A DNA stretch of 64,000 nucleotides, from positions 55,173,976-55,237,975 of the forward strand of contig OZ029913.1 of NCBI GenBank assembly GCA_964023275.1, given 5' to 3'. Shown one piece after another: positions 11,301 to 23,500 of this stretch. The notes beneath the pieces were generated by a model that worked only from the letters and a program-made list of their open reading frames with translations, ran no database searches and had not been told where the DNA came from. The first letter of the stretch is position 1; every line of letters starts with the position of its first letter. A program made the position numbers and the translations under genes. Origin of the DNA: Norana najaformis (Eukaryota; Annelida; Clitellata; Crassiclitellata; Hormogastridae).

Positions 11301-12357
11301 ACTGAATTCCTAACCACAGGGCTGCGACAAACGGAGAGAATACACAACTAGAAGCGAAGTGTTGATTCATGATCCTCGTTTACGAAACCAGACACAAAAT
11401 ACAGATCTGTCCTATTACAAGATGGTTCTTGTAACCGGAAGTAAGGGATGACAGAGTAGATGGTGTCATTGTTTTATGAAAGACCGTTGTCTGCAGTGTA
11501 ATGAACAAGGACTCCTTTTCGACAATCGGCAAATGCAGATGCAAGGCTCGTCGTAGATTCTGATCCAGGTGATCCATTAAGAACTGGAGTCATTAAAAGA
11601 TTGATGTTCAACATGTAAAGAAGTTGCCTTTTGGAAATGTTTTATTTCTACGCTATTTTAAACTATGTCCATATCAACATTCTGCTTCCCATGACTGTAC
11701 TGTTTCTGTCTTCGTATCTCTGTCTTCCTGTCGCTCTATATCTTTCGCTCTGTGTGTATCCCTCTTTCTACATCTTCATGATTTCAAATAGGCCTACTCA
11801 CTCCAAAATATAGTGAGTTTATATCACTGCCGCAGTACACTCCCTGGAGCAATTCGGATCGATTATGGCTTTTTACAGCCCATTATCACAGTCCTCACTT
11901 ATTTTCTAAAAAGATATATGAGGAAAACTGGAGGCAGTCAGCGTTAAAGAGATCTCGAGATATCTGTTAATTAACGGTTGTTCCTTTGGTTGTGAGTGGG
12001 TACATCACTGTCCGTTTGATTTTGTTTTGGAAAATGAATTCGAGATAGGATAATAACCGTTTATTTCTAGCTTCAAAATCCTAAAATATGTTTCCTTCTT
12101 GTTATCCCTTATTGGTCTCTTTTAGTGCATATTTCTCATAAATCTGTAACTATCCATCGAGAGGAGTCCTTGTTACTAATTTACCCTTGTTTCCTTTCCT
12201 TCTCTTTGTCCCTCTAATTATCCGTCTAGATGTGCTTCTCGTTATTACTTTGCCTATTTTCTCCCTTTCTTTTTCTTTCTCTTTTATCTATCTGGATGTC
12301 TGTCTTGTTAGCTCCGAATCAAGGTTTTTACCTCAAGCTGGTTCTGGTACACTCCGA
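11301..12357. other. No gene recognised
   Basis: Apart from a small CT-rich patch near 11690-11780 and another near 12190-12300, the sequence is unassigned. Confidence 0.4.
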
Positions 12358-12482
12358 CCATTTCTGAGTCTATTCTTGTAGTGTGGACTTTAACCACTGG
12401 CTTCCTGCTCCAAGAAAACCGATGCTGCCATCGTGAACGACGACAGAGTCACATAACTCGCTTGGAGAGGCTTCTTCCGATG
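12358..12482 (+). repeat. Interspersed repeat C, copy 2
   Basis: Second copy of the repeat at 10617-10742, same orientation, starting at CATTTCTGAGTCTATTCT and ending GGAGAGGCTTCTTCCG. A frame of 92 codons (12381-12659) begins inside it but shows no known domain. Confidence 0.75.
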
Positions 12483-13139
12483 CCTGCACGGAACCTGATT
12501 CCGAATAAAGAAAGCGTCGAACGAACCAATGACGTGCCCACGCCGAGACACAAACAGATTCCGGCGGCGTTCTGCAAGCTTAAGCACACTGAAGAAATCT
12601 GCACAGCAAGCCAGGGAGATATCATTCACAGCAAAATACTTGTACACTCAGTATCGTAAAACAGCAGCTACTAATGCATCCCTAGTGCTCGTAGACATCA
12701 TTGCGCAGTCACTAACCACATTTAACCACATTTATTGCACCCCATAGCCAGACATTTTTTCCTTTTGTAGGTAAATTTGTTTAGCTGTAAACGATTTTCT
12801 GCTTGGCACGAGGTAGTTTATGTCTTTCAGTGTTGTCGTCACACTGGTGTCTGCTCCTAGCAGATAATACTTCTAAGAATCTATTAAATCTACTGCCTTT
12901 TATAGCGCAGTTTATTTTTATTTGCTGTTTTTATTTTCACATTTATATTGCTAATAAAATAAGCCGGAATCTGACTGAGTAGCACTGACCACAGAGTTGT
13001 TTGCATCATACGGATGTATACGCAAAGATGCAAATAGTAGCACTGATACTAACCACAGAAAATGATAGCATAGCATGTGTCAGTCTATATGTCGAAGAAC
13101 TTCGTTCCTTAGTTCGAGACTTTTACTTCTTGCAGTACG
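12483..13139. other. No gene recognised
   Basis: Unassigned. A+T content rises from about 12900. Confidence 0.4.
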
Positions 13140-13305
13140 AAAACGTTTCTCTCACACATTGGATTTCCTGTTGGCTTATTCAACGGAATATGGCTTTCAC
13201 TAGGATTTTACTTGAAGCGACAATCGATTGATGCCTTGTGCATTATGATAAATGAATTAGCATAGTTATTAGATTATAAGTTAGATTTAAAAACAAGAGT
13301 AATTA
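13140..13305 (+). mobile_element. Family A LINE 3' tip
   Basis: Contains CGATTGATGCCTTGTGCATTA at 13224 and a following TTATTAGATTATAAG tail, aligning with the 3' ends at 8.0 and 39.9 kb. The preceding bases resemble the 3' untranslated region of the 4.4 kb copy (ATTTTACTTGAAG). Confidence 0.65.
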
Positions 13306-13829
13306 AGCACCCAGATTCTGCTCAGCTATATTCGTGTTGGGTATTTTTCATAAAAGATTTATCATAAGTGTCCTAGATATGCCCTAAATCACTGCAACAA
13401 AGGGCCACCAAATTCCTGTTACTCTTAAGTCGCTTTCAAAGCACCCTTTACTAAAGTTACAGGACTGTTTGGTTTAAACTCCCCCCTTACTCTTCAGTCT
13501 CATAAAAACCACCCCCTACCACAATTTGCAGGTTCTGGTTGGTGTTTAGGGTTTAGGACGTTGATGAATAAATTGATGTACCGTCACAAATCTATTAATC
13601 TATGATCAGCCTTTTGCGGACTGTGCTATTAAAATAAGGCTAAGGCTCAACAAGGTGCTTTTAACACAGTCTAAATGTCTGTAACGGTTAACAAAGACAC
13701 TGATGCAGAGCAAGAGTGTGTCGTACATGACTAGGTCTACTTGAAGAAGTATTTGCGGCTATGGATCCACCAGAAGTATGAGCCAACATAAACTATAGAC
13801 ACATGCTTAATCCTGATTCACTGGGTTTC
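13306..13829. other. No gene recognised
   Basis: Unassigned sequence. Confidence 0.4.
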
Positions 13830-14080
13830 CATCTTCTTCCTTTCTTTTACTCTTCAGCTTCCTCTTCTTCCTCCTTATCCTACCTCTCTCCTCATGCTTC
13901 TCCTTCTCCTTACCTTTCTCTTTCTCTTTTCTCCTTCTCTTTCTCCTTCTCCTTCTTCTTCCCGTTCTCCGTCTTCTTCTTCTTCTCCGTCTTTTTATCC
14001 GTCTGCTCCTTCTTCTCCGTCTTCTCCTCCGTATTCTCCTCCTCCATCTTCTACTTCTTCGCCTCTTTCTTCTCCTGTGC
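13830..14080. repeat. Polypyrimidine TCC/TTC array
   Basis: The + strand is almost pure C and T in TCC, TTC and TCT triplets. It is complementary in composition to the purine array at 14520-14690, about 450 bases away. Ser/Phe/Pro frames here are repeat products. Confidence 0.9.
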
Positions 14081-14440
14081 GTCGGAAGAGATCCGGCATT
14101 TATTGGCAGTTTTTCCTCTAATATCGCTCATTCATCATGCGTGCCTCAACTCCGGTTCTGACAGACTAAGGCACGAGGGGAGTCGTCGCTGGATGAAGTC
14201 AACAACACTGAAGTTGGCCTGATTAATAGCAAGGATCAGTAATTGGTCAGAATGAAAGCTTATTACTGCCAAGTCATGGAACAAGAGGATGCGTTTAAAT
14301 CAAAGTTAAATCTGTGAATCTCGTTGATTTCACGTGTGGATGTTAATTGGGGAGTCGGTGACCTGTGGGACAAAAGCAGGATGCTGTTGAGGTTGGTTAA
14401 GATAAAGCCCTGATCGTATTGTTGTCTGGTCTGCAATTTT
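14081..14440. other. Spacer between pyrimidine and purine arrays
   Basis: Unassigned sequence with no recognisable gene. Confidence 0.4.
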
Positions 14441-14489
14441 TTTATAATAATACTAATACTAATAATACTAATAATACTAATAATACCAA

Positions 14490-14524
<35 letters not shown>

Positions 14525-14770
14525 GGAGAAGGAGAAGAAGGAGAAGAAGGAGGAGAAGGAGGAGGAGGAGGAGGAGAAGAAGTAAAAGAAGATGAGGAGA
14601 AGGAGGAGGAGGAGAAGCAGAAGAAGAAGAAGGAGAAGGAGAAGGAGAAGGAGAAGAAAAGAAGAAAAAAGATGCAAATTAAAAGAACATGATTAATAGT
14701 AATAATAATAAAAAGAACAAGAACAAGAAGGAGAAGAAGGTGGAGGAAGGCAGGAGGAGAATGAGGGGAA
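14441..14770. repeat. (AAT)n followed by (GGA/GAA)n array
   Basis: AAT repeats to about 14523 pass directly into a purine array of GGA and GAA triplets up to 14675, then a shorter second AAT and purine block. Long polypurine tracts with mirror symmetry can form triplex DNA; that property is inferred from composition only. Confidence 0.9.
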
Positions 14771-14989
14771 GAAGAGCAGTCACTTCAGGCTAATCCAAAG
14801 AGGCAGCCAATGGTATGAAGAGTTACGTCTTCAGTTTTCTTGGACTCGGCATATAATGCTGTTTGCCAGTTTTCTTCCTTATCACCTGATCTTCCCACTG
14901 ACAGTGTGCGGTCAGTGTACTCATTTTTTTAGTTTCCTAGGGGGTTTAAGTGAAACAGTTATATCGACATATCTCTCTCTGTTCTGGCG

Positions 14990-15058
14990 GAAACTTAAAC
15001 CCTCGACCTCCGAGTCGACAGTCCGGCACTCTATGATCGCTAGACCATTGCAACTCCT
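14990..15058 (-). mobile_element. tRNA-like SINE head
   Basis: Read on the minus strand the sequence has an A-box-like TGGTCTAGCGATCA and a B-box-like GGGTTTAAGTTTCC, spaced as in a tRNA, with GCCGGACTGTCGACTCGG between them. The 3' side runs into ordinary sequence, so I read it as the head of a decayed SINE, not a tRNA gene. The acceptor stem does not pair convincingly. Confidence 0.5.
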
Positions 15059-15204
15059 TTAACAAAGTAAACAAGCTATTACATGATATTTACTGCCGAG
15101 AATTGTCTGCTATACTGGCCCAGATTTGCTGGAATGGTGATAAGGAATTATCGTGGTGAAAATGATAAACAGGCCTTAAGAAATTCTTTCCTTTACAGCT
15201 ATTG

Positions 15205-15270
15205 CTTCGGGCGAAGCTCGAACCCAAATTGCCGCGTTATGGGATGAGTGTTCTACCAATTGGCCCCATG
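15205..15270 (-). mobile_element. tRNA-like SINE head or tRNA pseudogene
   Basis: On the minus strand GGCCAATTGGTAGAACACTC resembles an A box region and GGGTTCGAGCTTC (15213-15225) is a good B box. The middle contains CATAACGC as a possible anticodon arm. Arms are imperfect. A tRNA-derived element or pseudogene fits better than a working gene. Confidence 0.45.
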
Positions 15271-16185
15271 TTATTAATTTTTATCGTAAGGGGTGCCATG
15301 TAATTAACACAGACATTTGCATGAACTCATCTCAGTCAAGGAGCGGGTTAAACAGATTTCGTGCCCTTTAAATCGCTAGAGGTTGATTTAGATGACAATA
15401 GCCATTATATAGTCCAGATACCTGTTTTGTTCATGGAGTTATCTGACATTCCGTCGAGATGACTTACACCATCCATGATCACGAATTATTTTGGGAGGGT
15501 CTCGAGCCTTCATAGAATAATTAATTGGGTAGGTGCCGACATCTAATTAATGATTGTAGGTAGCGTCCATGAATAATAAGGAGTGGATTAGTGACAGACT
15601 ATAAAAAGCTACTGGCCACGACGAGATACACAGAAGTTAAAAGGCGTTGCACTCCGGGGTTTGACATTGCTTGCATTATTTACTTTATTTACGTTATTTG
15701 GGTTTAACAATAGGCAGTAAAAACTTTAGAGTCAATGTATGTATGCATGTATAGGCCTACATGTGTGTAAGCATGTACTTATGTATGTAAATAGCTATTT
15801 ATATAGTGTCTTTTAGGAATCATCCAGCAAAGAAACTTTCTTTTGTCGGCTGTTGGTGATGAACATGGATTACACGTGACCTAGGCCTTCGCACGTGATC
15901 TCTACGCCACTCCGTATGCACTTATGTTAACTTCAACCGTCCTTGAGCCGAGGATTAGCTGCACAACAGACAATTTTGTGCCATCTGTTTCTGTTCCTTG
16001 TCTCCAGTAATAACTGGTTGAACAATAATTCAGTCCACAACTAACTTTTATCGTTCCATGTCATCTTGGGTCTTCTCCGAGCTCGGAATCCAGGAATTGT
16101 GCCTTGGATGATTTCTTTCTCTAAGCAGTTTCCACTCTTTCGTAGCACATGCCCGAAGTATGATAGCTTCCTCGTTTTGATTAAT
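15271..16185. other. No gene recognised
   Basis: Unassigned; a short ATGT microsatellite lies at about 15735-15785. Confidence 0.4.
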
Positions 16186-16187
16186 CC

Positions 16188-16502
16188 GAGCAGACTCCTC
16201 TCTACTCCAGCATTCTCTATGGCCCAGTAATTTGTCTTCTTAGCATTCCTCTTTCACAGATCCTATCCTGATACCCTTTCTTCCTCTTATCTCTCTCTCT
16301 CTCTCTCCTCTCCAACCCCAAACACCACCCCCATAGCTGCCACGCTCTCTCTCGGACTGATTTTTGAATCTTGACCTGGAACCGAACTCTTTTGCCTATC
16401 GATTTGGCTTTGACTGAGCGCCTGTGAATAAGCTGGTCCCCGCGACGTGGCTTTCGTTGGACGCTTTAGAAGTCTCGGAATTACGATTACGATTACGATT
16501 AG
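16188..16502 (+). mobile_element. Family B LINE 3' fragment
   Basis: The copy begins within the degenerate C-terminus of a CR1/L2-type reverse transcriptase (CTCTTTCACAGATCCTATCCTGA encodes a form of LFHRSYPD). It continues through a 3' untranslated region holding TTGACCTGGAACCGAACTC, GACTGAGCGCCTGTGAATAA and GCTGGTCCCCGCGACGTGG, and ends in a tandem ATTACG tail. About ten other copies of this 3' region lie in the window. The TCTCTC run near 16290 is an internal expansion. Confidence 0.8.
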
Positions 16503-17585
16503 CAGTCCACAATACTCTAAGAATCTGCCGCAGACACGTGTGCACAGCTGGATCTAATAACTTTGATGTTGTCTCGTACAAAAGGGATCGCACTAAATAA
16601 CCTCCAAGCACCGTTTTGAACAGCTTTCGGCGTCTAACCGTTTCTTACGTCGATCAGGAGCTGATTAAAGAACGACTTAATTAATTCCCCAGGTACATCA
16701 GTTAACTGCACATCATTATAACTCACCTGGATGTCTTTCACATTGAGCAGCCTCACACACCTGTACTCTTCAATCCGCCTCCTGAAGCTCGTAAAGCCCA
16801 CCTATGTAATTATGTGAACCATGTGCATGGCGCTATTAAAATCAAGGCCCTATATAAATGTCCAGTTGCCTTATAACATTACATTAATATTATTTATTAT
16901 TAATTGTGTATTTATTAAGCGCCAGTATCTAATGGCAAAGCATCAATCGATGGCGCTGAGCAATTGTTCATTAAGGACTTTCTCCGGGTCCTTACTCAGT
17001 AACCGTTGTACAGTAGAGGAAGCTCCAACCCGCACGTTCCACGTTACAGGGCGAACCCTCAAACCCTCAAACCAATTGGCTACCGTGTCAGCCAACATGT
17101 GTGTGTTCGGATTGTGACAGAATTTTAAAACGTTGGCTTTCATCTCAGTGTACTCGGATCAAAACCCGGTGTGTCGTATGAAGGACTAGCAACTCATTTT
17201 CAAGCCGTTTAACCTGTGACCTCCGCCCAGAAAAGGGATTAAGTTGTAGATTTGCTATTTTCGTGTTGGCTCTTCGGGATGTAAGATTCTTAAACCCCTC
17301 ACTATACCCCTAACGACTGCTCTTTATCTCGCTGGATCTTACAGTAGCCTGAAGTAGATCTATAGCATGTTGCATCGAAATTTGGAAAGGTAAAACGGCA
17401 AGGATAACACACTTGTAATCTTTACAAACAGTGCTTAATAAATTAGTGATTACTTTACACCGCCTTTCCTTCCACTGCACGCGTGTGAAGAATTGGTCAG
17501 TTCATCTGATAAGACGCAGGAATCGTGATGTACAACATCTGTAAGCTCCATGATTTGAAGTGATAGGCAGTGACAGATTCAGAGG
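16503..17585. other. Unassigned; one retroelement-like tip
   Basis: ATGGCGCTATTAAAATCAAG at 16828 and the ATTATTTATTATTA run that follows resemble a LINE or SINE 3' tip. No gene recognised. Confidence 0.4.
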
Positions 17586-17587
17586 GC

Positions 17588-17665
17588 ATAATCGCAATCG
17601 TAATCGTGATCTTCTTCAGGGTCCAACAAAGCTCAGTCGTGCGAACCAGCAAAAAATCCGTGCGG
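17588..17665 (-). mobile_element. Family B LINE 3' tip
   Basis: Reading from the tail, CGCAATCGTAATCGTGATC is followed by TCCAACAAAGCTCAGTCG and GAACCAGC, the diverged reverse complement of the family B 3' end. Only about 75 bases survive. Confidence 0.6.
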
Positions 17666-18170
17666 TAGGTATTGTCCGGTAGGGTCCAAGCCTAAGTTCA
17701 AAGGACAGGCAGGTGGAGTGTACACTTGGCGACCGACGCTTGGTTTTGTTAGTTTTAATATTAATTTTTATTATTTTTATTATTTAGTTCTATTTTGTTA
17801 GTTTTATCGTTCATAAACGACGATTGTTTTTCTCAGTATGCTTCAGATATCGCTGTTACTTCGCTCCACCTTTAAATCCTGGATGCGCCTGCCTCCGTGG
17901 GTTGGACCAAGAGAGTCACGAGAAAACAATCAGGTAACAACTACTGGCTTCTATCTGGATTCTATCTGGTTCATCCACTTTTCTGTTCTATAATTTTCTT
18001 TTCGAACCTAGAAAATAGTAGGACTGTGTCCTAATAAAATAGCGCAATAACACGATGCATCTTCAGCTAAGTTGAACATATGTGCTACCAGATGTTAAAG
18101 GTGTCTATAAACACGGAATGAGCGATGCTTTCGGGACATGCGAACGATGGTGGTCGCGTGTTAGTCAGTG
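17666..18170. other. No gene recognised
   Basis: Unassigned sequence with a T-rich patch near 17760-17820. Confidence 0.4.
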
Positions 18171-18407
18171 CAAAATAGCCTAGTGATTAAGTGTTCTACA
18201 TCAAACTGTCCAGCTTGGAATTCGGGGTTCTCCGTATTAGTGTCATTCCGTACCAGGAAGAAACCGCGCTGCATTCGTAGCATGTCTGGATGTGTCTGTC
18301 GAGACTTGGCGTGTTAAGGCGAGGTCAGAAGGCGCTGAGGACTACGGAGTAAGTCTCCTCATCTTCGTTTAATATTCTCTCCTCGTTTTTCTTCTCCTCT
18401 TTCGCGA
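18171..18407 (+). mobile_element. SINE family G, copy 1
   Basis: About 237 bases align end to end with 21191-21426 in the same orientation at roughly 80% identity by eye. The head ATAGCCTAGTGATTAAGTG is A-box-like, and CTTGGAATTCGGGGTTCTCC occupies the B-box position. The body has GTGTCATTCCGTACC and GCATTCGTAGCATGTC. The end is a pyrimidine stretch, CTCCTCGTTTTTCTTCTCC. Length, tRNA-like start and equal ends of both copies indicate a complete SINE unit. Confidence 0.75.
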
Positions 18408-18830
18408 TGTCAGACGGGTATCGACTGTGGTGAAGCAGAAGACACTTCTATCAGATACAGAGGCTGAGATCAATGGATGCGCTTCAGCTGACATTTATGG
18501 GCCAAGTAACGGCGCCACAAAATACTCTCTTCAGCGCCTCACTACTCCGTCCATAATCTCACCACAAGATAAACTACAGGACGAATGACTATTTATCTTG
18601 TACGTACATAACCTTTTATATAGCACCATTTGTTAAACCTCACAGTTATGGATACTGATATATCAGTATAATTATAACACTCAATACATCTATGTCTACA
18701 TACAATAATGGAGCGAGAGAAAGACAGCGATGCAAACAGGGAGACAGACAGACAGACAAGAAGGGTTAGACAAAGAGCGAGAGTGGGCTAAAAGAGGTAA
18801 AAGGTGACTTTGTTTCGGCCAAGAAGGAAG
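18408..18830. other. No gene recognised
   Basis: Unassigned sequence leading into the GATA array. Confidence 0.4.
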
Positions 18831-19141
<311 letters not shown>

Positions 19142-20655
19142 AAGAGAGCGAAAGAACTATAATAGAGCAGTATAGTTACCTTGTAAAATGCAAGCACATA
19201 CAGCTAGACGAATGGATATTTTGAGTTTATATATCTGTAGCTTTGTAGCGATTCACATTAAATGTGTAAGCTGATGTTTATATATATGGTTTAAATGAGG
19301 CTAGGTTAAGTGTATAGGCCTATATGAAAGTGTAATTATATAATGACCAGTATCAAGATATAATTATATGTATATATTACATATGGTTGTGTTTATGTGC
19401 GAGCGTCAGTAGAAATATGAGCCATCATCATAGGTCATAGGATTGTTAATACTAGGCATTGGAGAAGCTATTCAGTGTTCTTCAGAAACTATATGGAAAG
19501 CAGGAAGTCAGCTGGAGTAATTTGAAAATAACGGTTGACTCTGAGTCGTTTTGTTAGAAGCAGACGATTCTGATGATGTGCGACAGGGCGCGACGCGATT
19601 TCTTCAGTTGTACGGAAATTGCCGATGTCGTAGGAAGTCGCTTGAAAAACCATCCGTCAACTGCGGATCGATGGAGAAAAGACTGAGATCGATAGTTCAA
19701 TAGAAAGAAAGGCGCTTCATATCGGACGACTGATCACGTCGTCTGTGTCGTGGTATCGAATGATTTGAATTCAGTTGAAGTGGGCGTGGCTTCGGAGGAA
19801 AAGTTGAATGCAAGCAGTGATGGTGCGACAGTGATTCGGAGACAATCAGTGTTCTGAAGTGAAACTGAGTGACGTTTGATGAACGTGTATGCGAGGGACT
19901 GTGATCGACATCAGACTCGAGTAAATCCGCGGAGCTTTGAGTTCGAACTAGAAGAAGCCCTGGTGAGGCGAAGGACGTATGGTGCCAATCGTTCATCAGA
20001 CACTGCTACAACCTAAAATCCTAGCGAGGACAAGCGAAAGAGAATTCCATTCTTTGAAGAGTCTACTGCTAAAGCTTTCCAAGCCACAGGCACAGCTGAA
20101 TTGAGCAGTCCAACGAGGAAGGTTCTTTAGATTAATTATAAAAATGCCATATTTATATTTAATCTGGTGCTGGCTTAGGTAGGGTTCGTTAAGAACAGGC
20201 TCTTATAACTGGTATATAGATTAATTGGTTTCTTGACTAAATGTCAAAGATAATTTAATTGCAGCATGAACATTATATATTTAAATATAACCGAAACTAG
20301 TTTACTGCAAATCAAATGACTTCTCTTTTCGCCGACGTATTCATAATGCAAAATGTTCGGATGGCATAAAATACTGTCAGACGTCACAGGCCTAGATGTA
20401 TAATATTATGCTTAGACATTAGTAGCTATAATAGTAGATATAATGCAATACGTATAAATTTATATATTCATGTTTTCGCTTGCTTTCACTGTAGCTCTAA
20501 TAAAGGCAAGCTATATTTATATATTCTTTAACTTATTGACTACATATATACACAAATATATATATATATATAAGTCACGAGACAAGCGGGAGGAAACCAA
20601 TCACTTTGGTTAAAGGATTTAAAGAGGAAGAAGAACCCCAATGTGGAGGCGAAAG
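19142..20655. other. No gene recognised
   Basis: Unassigned and A+T-rich from about 20130. A 99-codon minus frame (19697-19996) has no known domain. Confidence 0.4.
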
Positions 20656-20659
20656 TTAT

Positions 20660-21037
20660 TTAGAAAATTGATATTAAACCTGGATCATCTGGACAGATGT
20701 TAAGTTTGCAGTAGTTCTCAAAGTGCTCTACGTGACTGTTTACGTATTCATATACAGCGGATGTTTTATCACGAAGGCTTGCAAAGAAAGAGGCTTGATG
20801 GTCAAGGCCAACACGGACTGCACATGGCTCTTTCTGTCTAAATGTCTGTCTGCAAAATGATGTCTTTCCGTGAATTGCGTCAGACGTTAATAACTTGGCT
20901 GCAAGCGGAGTTAGATCATTGATATTTGACAGACGACACCGAATGACACCCTGGCTAATGTGACTCTTGACGTGACGCCGAGAATGACGTGATTCTGAGT
21001 CTTTGACTTCGACAATCGAGGTCACAGTTGATGACAT
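20660..21037 (-). CDS. Hypothetical open frame of unknown origin
   Basis: A 125-codon frame on the minus strand starts at an ATG (21035-21037) and stops at TAA (20660-20662). The same frame stays open a further 30 codons upstream, to a TGA near 21127, so the true coding limit could be an exon boundary. Unlike most long frames here it is not low-complexity. All amino-acid classes are used, including stretches such as HFENYCKLNICPDDPG and RVGLDHQASFFASLRDK. I recognise no domain, signal peptide or membrane segment. A SINE begins about 65 bases upstream of the open region. It could be an exon of an unknown gene, a piece of an old transposon protein, or chance. Confidence 0.3.
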   Translation of the reverse strand: MSSTVTSIVEVKDSESRHSRRHVKSHISQGVIRCRLSNINDLTPLAAKLLTSDAIHGKTSFCRQTFRQKEPCAVRVGLDHQASFFASLRDKTSAVYEYVNSHVEHFENYCKLNICPDDPGLISIF

Positions 21038-21190
21038 AGGTTGGTCGCAAATAAAATGTCTTGTGAGCGAAAAGAAACTCGAGACTTTTAGCTCAACGCA
21101 GCGCGCGCAGGTTATTGCAGTTGATCATAAAATGCACTACTTAACAGCTTCCCTTAAAAGCATCTAAAAGGAAATCGCGTGTAAGCCATT

Positions 21191-21426
21191 GCCAAACTAG
21201 CCTCGTGATTAAGTGTTTTGCATCAAACTGTCTAGCTTGGAATTCGGGACTCTCCATCCTGGTGTCATTCCGTACCCGGCAGAAACCGCACCGCATTCGT
21301 AGCATGTCCGGAAGTTTATACAGACACTTGGAGTGCTAAAGTAAGGTCAGAAGGTACTGAGGACTAGGAAATAAGCCTCCTCATCGTCGTTAATATTTTC
21401 TCCTCGTTTTTCTTCTCCTCTTCCGC
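21191..21426 (+). mobile_element. SINE family G, copy 2
   Basis: Second complete copy of the SINE at 18171-18407. The head reads CTAGCCTCGTGATTAAGTG and the end CTCCTCGTTTTTCTTCTCCT. Both ends coincide with those of copy 1, which defines the element. Confidence 0.75.
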
Positions 21427-21494
21427 AAATTTCAACCTAATGAAGGTAAGGTAAAGTTAGGTATTTGCTAACTATTTACACATACCTATAATAA

Positions 21495-21641
21495 ACCGTC
21501 TGACTTTTGGATCTTGACCTGGAACCGAACCCTTTTGCCTATCGATTTTGTTTTGACTGAGCGCCTGTGAATAAGCTGGTCCCTGCGACGTGGCTTTCGT
21601 TGGGCGCTGTAGAAATTTCGGAATTACGATTACGATTACCA
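21495..21641 (+). mobile_element. Family B LINE 3' tip
   Basis: Contains TTGACCTGGAACCGAACCC, TGACTGAGCGCCTGTGAATA, GCGACGTGGCTTTCGTTGGG and the ATTACG tail. Only 3' untranslated sequence remains. It lies 70 bases after a SINE G copy in the same orientation. Confidence 0.8.
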
Positions 21642-22092
21642 GTGAGTAATTACCTTGCCCTGGGATTTACGTAGATGTTCTAAGCGACTTCTTGCTCTTG
21701 ACATCCTTCGAGTGATGTTTAAAAGGAATGCGCTATATAAATGGTCAGTTACACGAATGAGGCGCATATTGCATAAACTGCATAATAACTATAGCATAGA
21801 GAAATGTAATGTTATACATATATAAACATTTCATAGTTTACAATATAATTATTACATTTCTAAACGCTGAAGTGTTTTTTGTTATACAGGTAATAATATT
21901 CGCCCTTTTTCATTTACTTGACAGCGTGTTTCGCTTCTTTTAAATAACTATCGAAACTTGTTTAAGGACATGTATTGCGGAGAATTCTACTGCAGTGATT
22001 TTACGAAAGTCTCGTGGAAAGAATTATCGAAAGTTGGCGATACTTACCGAATAATTCTTGAATTAACCTTGGTGATAGACACTTAAGGACAA
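21642..22092. other. Unassigned; retroelement-like tip motif
   Basis: AATGCGCTATATAAATGG at 21728 matches the GCGCTATATAAAT tip motif scattered through the window. The remainder is A+T-rich and unassigned. Confidence 0.4.
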
Positions 22093-22172
22093 AACAGACA
22101 GACAGATAGACAGATAGATAGACAGACAGACAGATAGACAGACAGACAGACAGATAGATAGACAGACAGACA
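22093..22172. repeat. GACA/GATA microsatellite
   Basis: Alternating GACA and GATA units, a small relative of the 18.8 kb array. Confidence 0.95.
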
Positions 22173-23254
22173 GGCGTGTGCTATCATGACAGAGATGTAG
22201 AGGATTGGTCGAGACAGATGCCGCCATTCGGCAGACGATATAAATCAACAATTCAAGACATTTCTACTAGCTCAATTTCAAGCGCATAAACTGCGAAATT
22301 GTTCGTAAATAGGCCTACTGTCAACAAAATTCGCATAATAGTCGTAGAGAATGCAGAGTTCAGAGTCACTGGTACAGTATTCAACGAAATAACACCACCA
22401 CGTCGAATTAATTATAAATTAATTAATCTCAAAAGGGCGGAACTTAATGAAGAACATGAAAGTCTTTGTTAATACCCATACCATTTACCTAACATTTAAT
22501 TATATATGGCATTCGGTATCTTGTAAGTATGTTGTACTGACTGTACAAGCGAACCTCTATAACAAACCTGTGAAGTCTGTCTTGCTCTATCTTATCACGA
22601 GTTTTCAGTAGCACCTTCCCGAAAGCTGTAGCTTATTATATTTTTTCACATAACTCCCAAGGTCTTCGTCTGTAGCAGCGTGTCACGTCTGAAAACTAGA
22701 CAGGCTTTCTCAAAACTAAAATCCACAGCTGATCAGCTGCATGCTTTAGATTGAATGTTTAGACAGAGTCCTGCTCGAGCCTCGCGAAAGTTACTCTGGC
22801 GTGTTTGTTAGACACGTTTACTGAGTGGGATGAACGTAAAGCAAAAATACAAAGCATTTGCCTGATAGCAAACGTATGGACCCGTTTTTAAGTGTCTTTT
22901 TACGTGTCTGTGTGTTTTGATCTGTGTTCTGAAAGAGCTGATAACACGACGCAGGCGTGCTTGGAATGATTAGCTCGTAAACTAAGCGCAGTTACGACGG
23001 TAGACTGTTCGGCCAAGATTCTAAACGAAAACACGATACACGCTGATCGCTATCATCGCTTGCAGGCGGCACACCTCAATCAACAAGTCGCGTACGTGAG
23101 AGGAAGAGATAAAATGAACAAGAAAACTAGAAGTCCGGTTGCAAAATGGCAAAAAATGGCCGGATTAAATGCAGTTATTTTCTGTTTTACAAAGCAATCA
23201 ACAAACATCGATACAATCTACATGTCGCAGCTCGAATACTCTATCGATTTGCAA
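22173..23254. other. No gene recognised
   Basis: Unassigned sequence on both strands. Confidence 0.4.
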
Positions 23255-23500
23255 TGGTGTTTTTCTATTCCCTTTCCTCCCATTCCTCGTCCTCCCAATC
23301 CTTCCATTCTTTTCCTCTTATTCCCTTTCCTCAACTTCCCGTTTTCTTCAATTTCTTTTGCTCCAATTACTTTGCTCGTATTTCACTGTCCCCCTGTTTT
23401 ATCTCCTCCAATTCAATTCCTCTAATTTTCTCTCGTCGAGTTCCTTTCGTCCAATTTTATCTCCTTTGATTACCTTTCCTCGAGTACCTTTCCTATTTTT
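23255..23500. repeat. Pyrimidine-rich degenerate CCTTTCCTC tract
   Basis: The + strand is strongly C and T rich with repeated TTCCTTTC, CCTCCAATT and CTTTCCTC. The Phe/Pro/Ser/Leu frames of about 110 codons crossing it follow from that composition. Confidence 0.75.

Noticed and set aside
13803..14222. 139-codon Ser/Phe/Pro frame
   Set aside because: Translation of a TCC/TTC array with unrelated sequence at its end.
15205..15270. Functional tRNA gene on the minus strand
   Set aside because: Arms are imperfect; tRNA-like SINE head or pseudogene is more likely.
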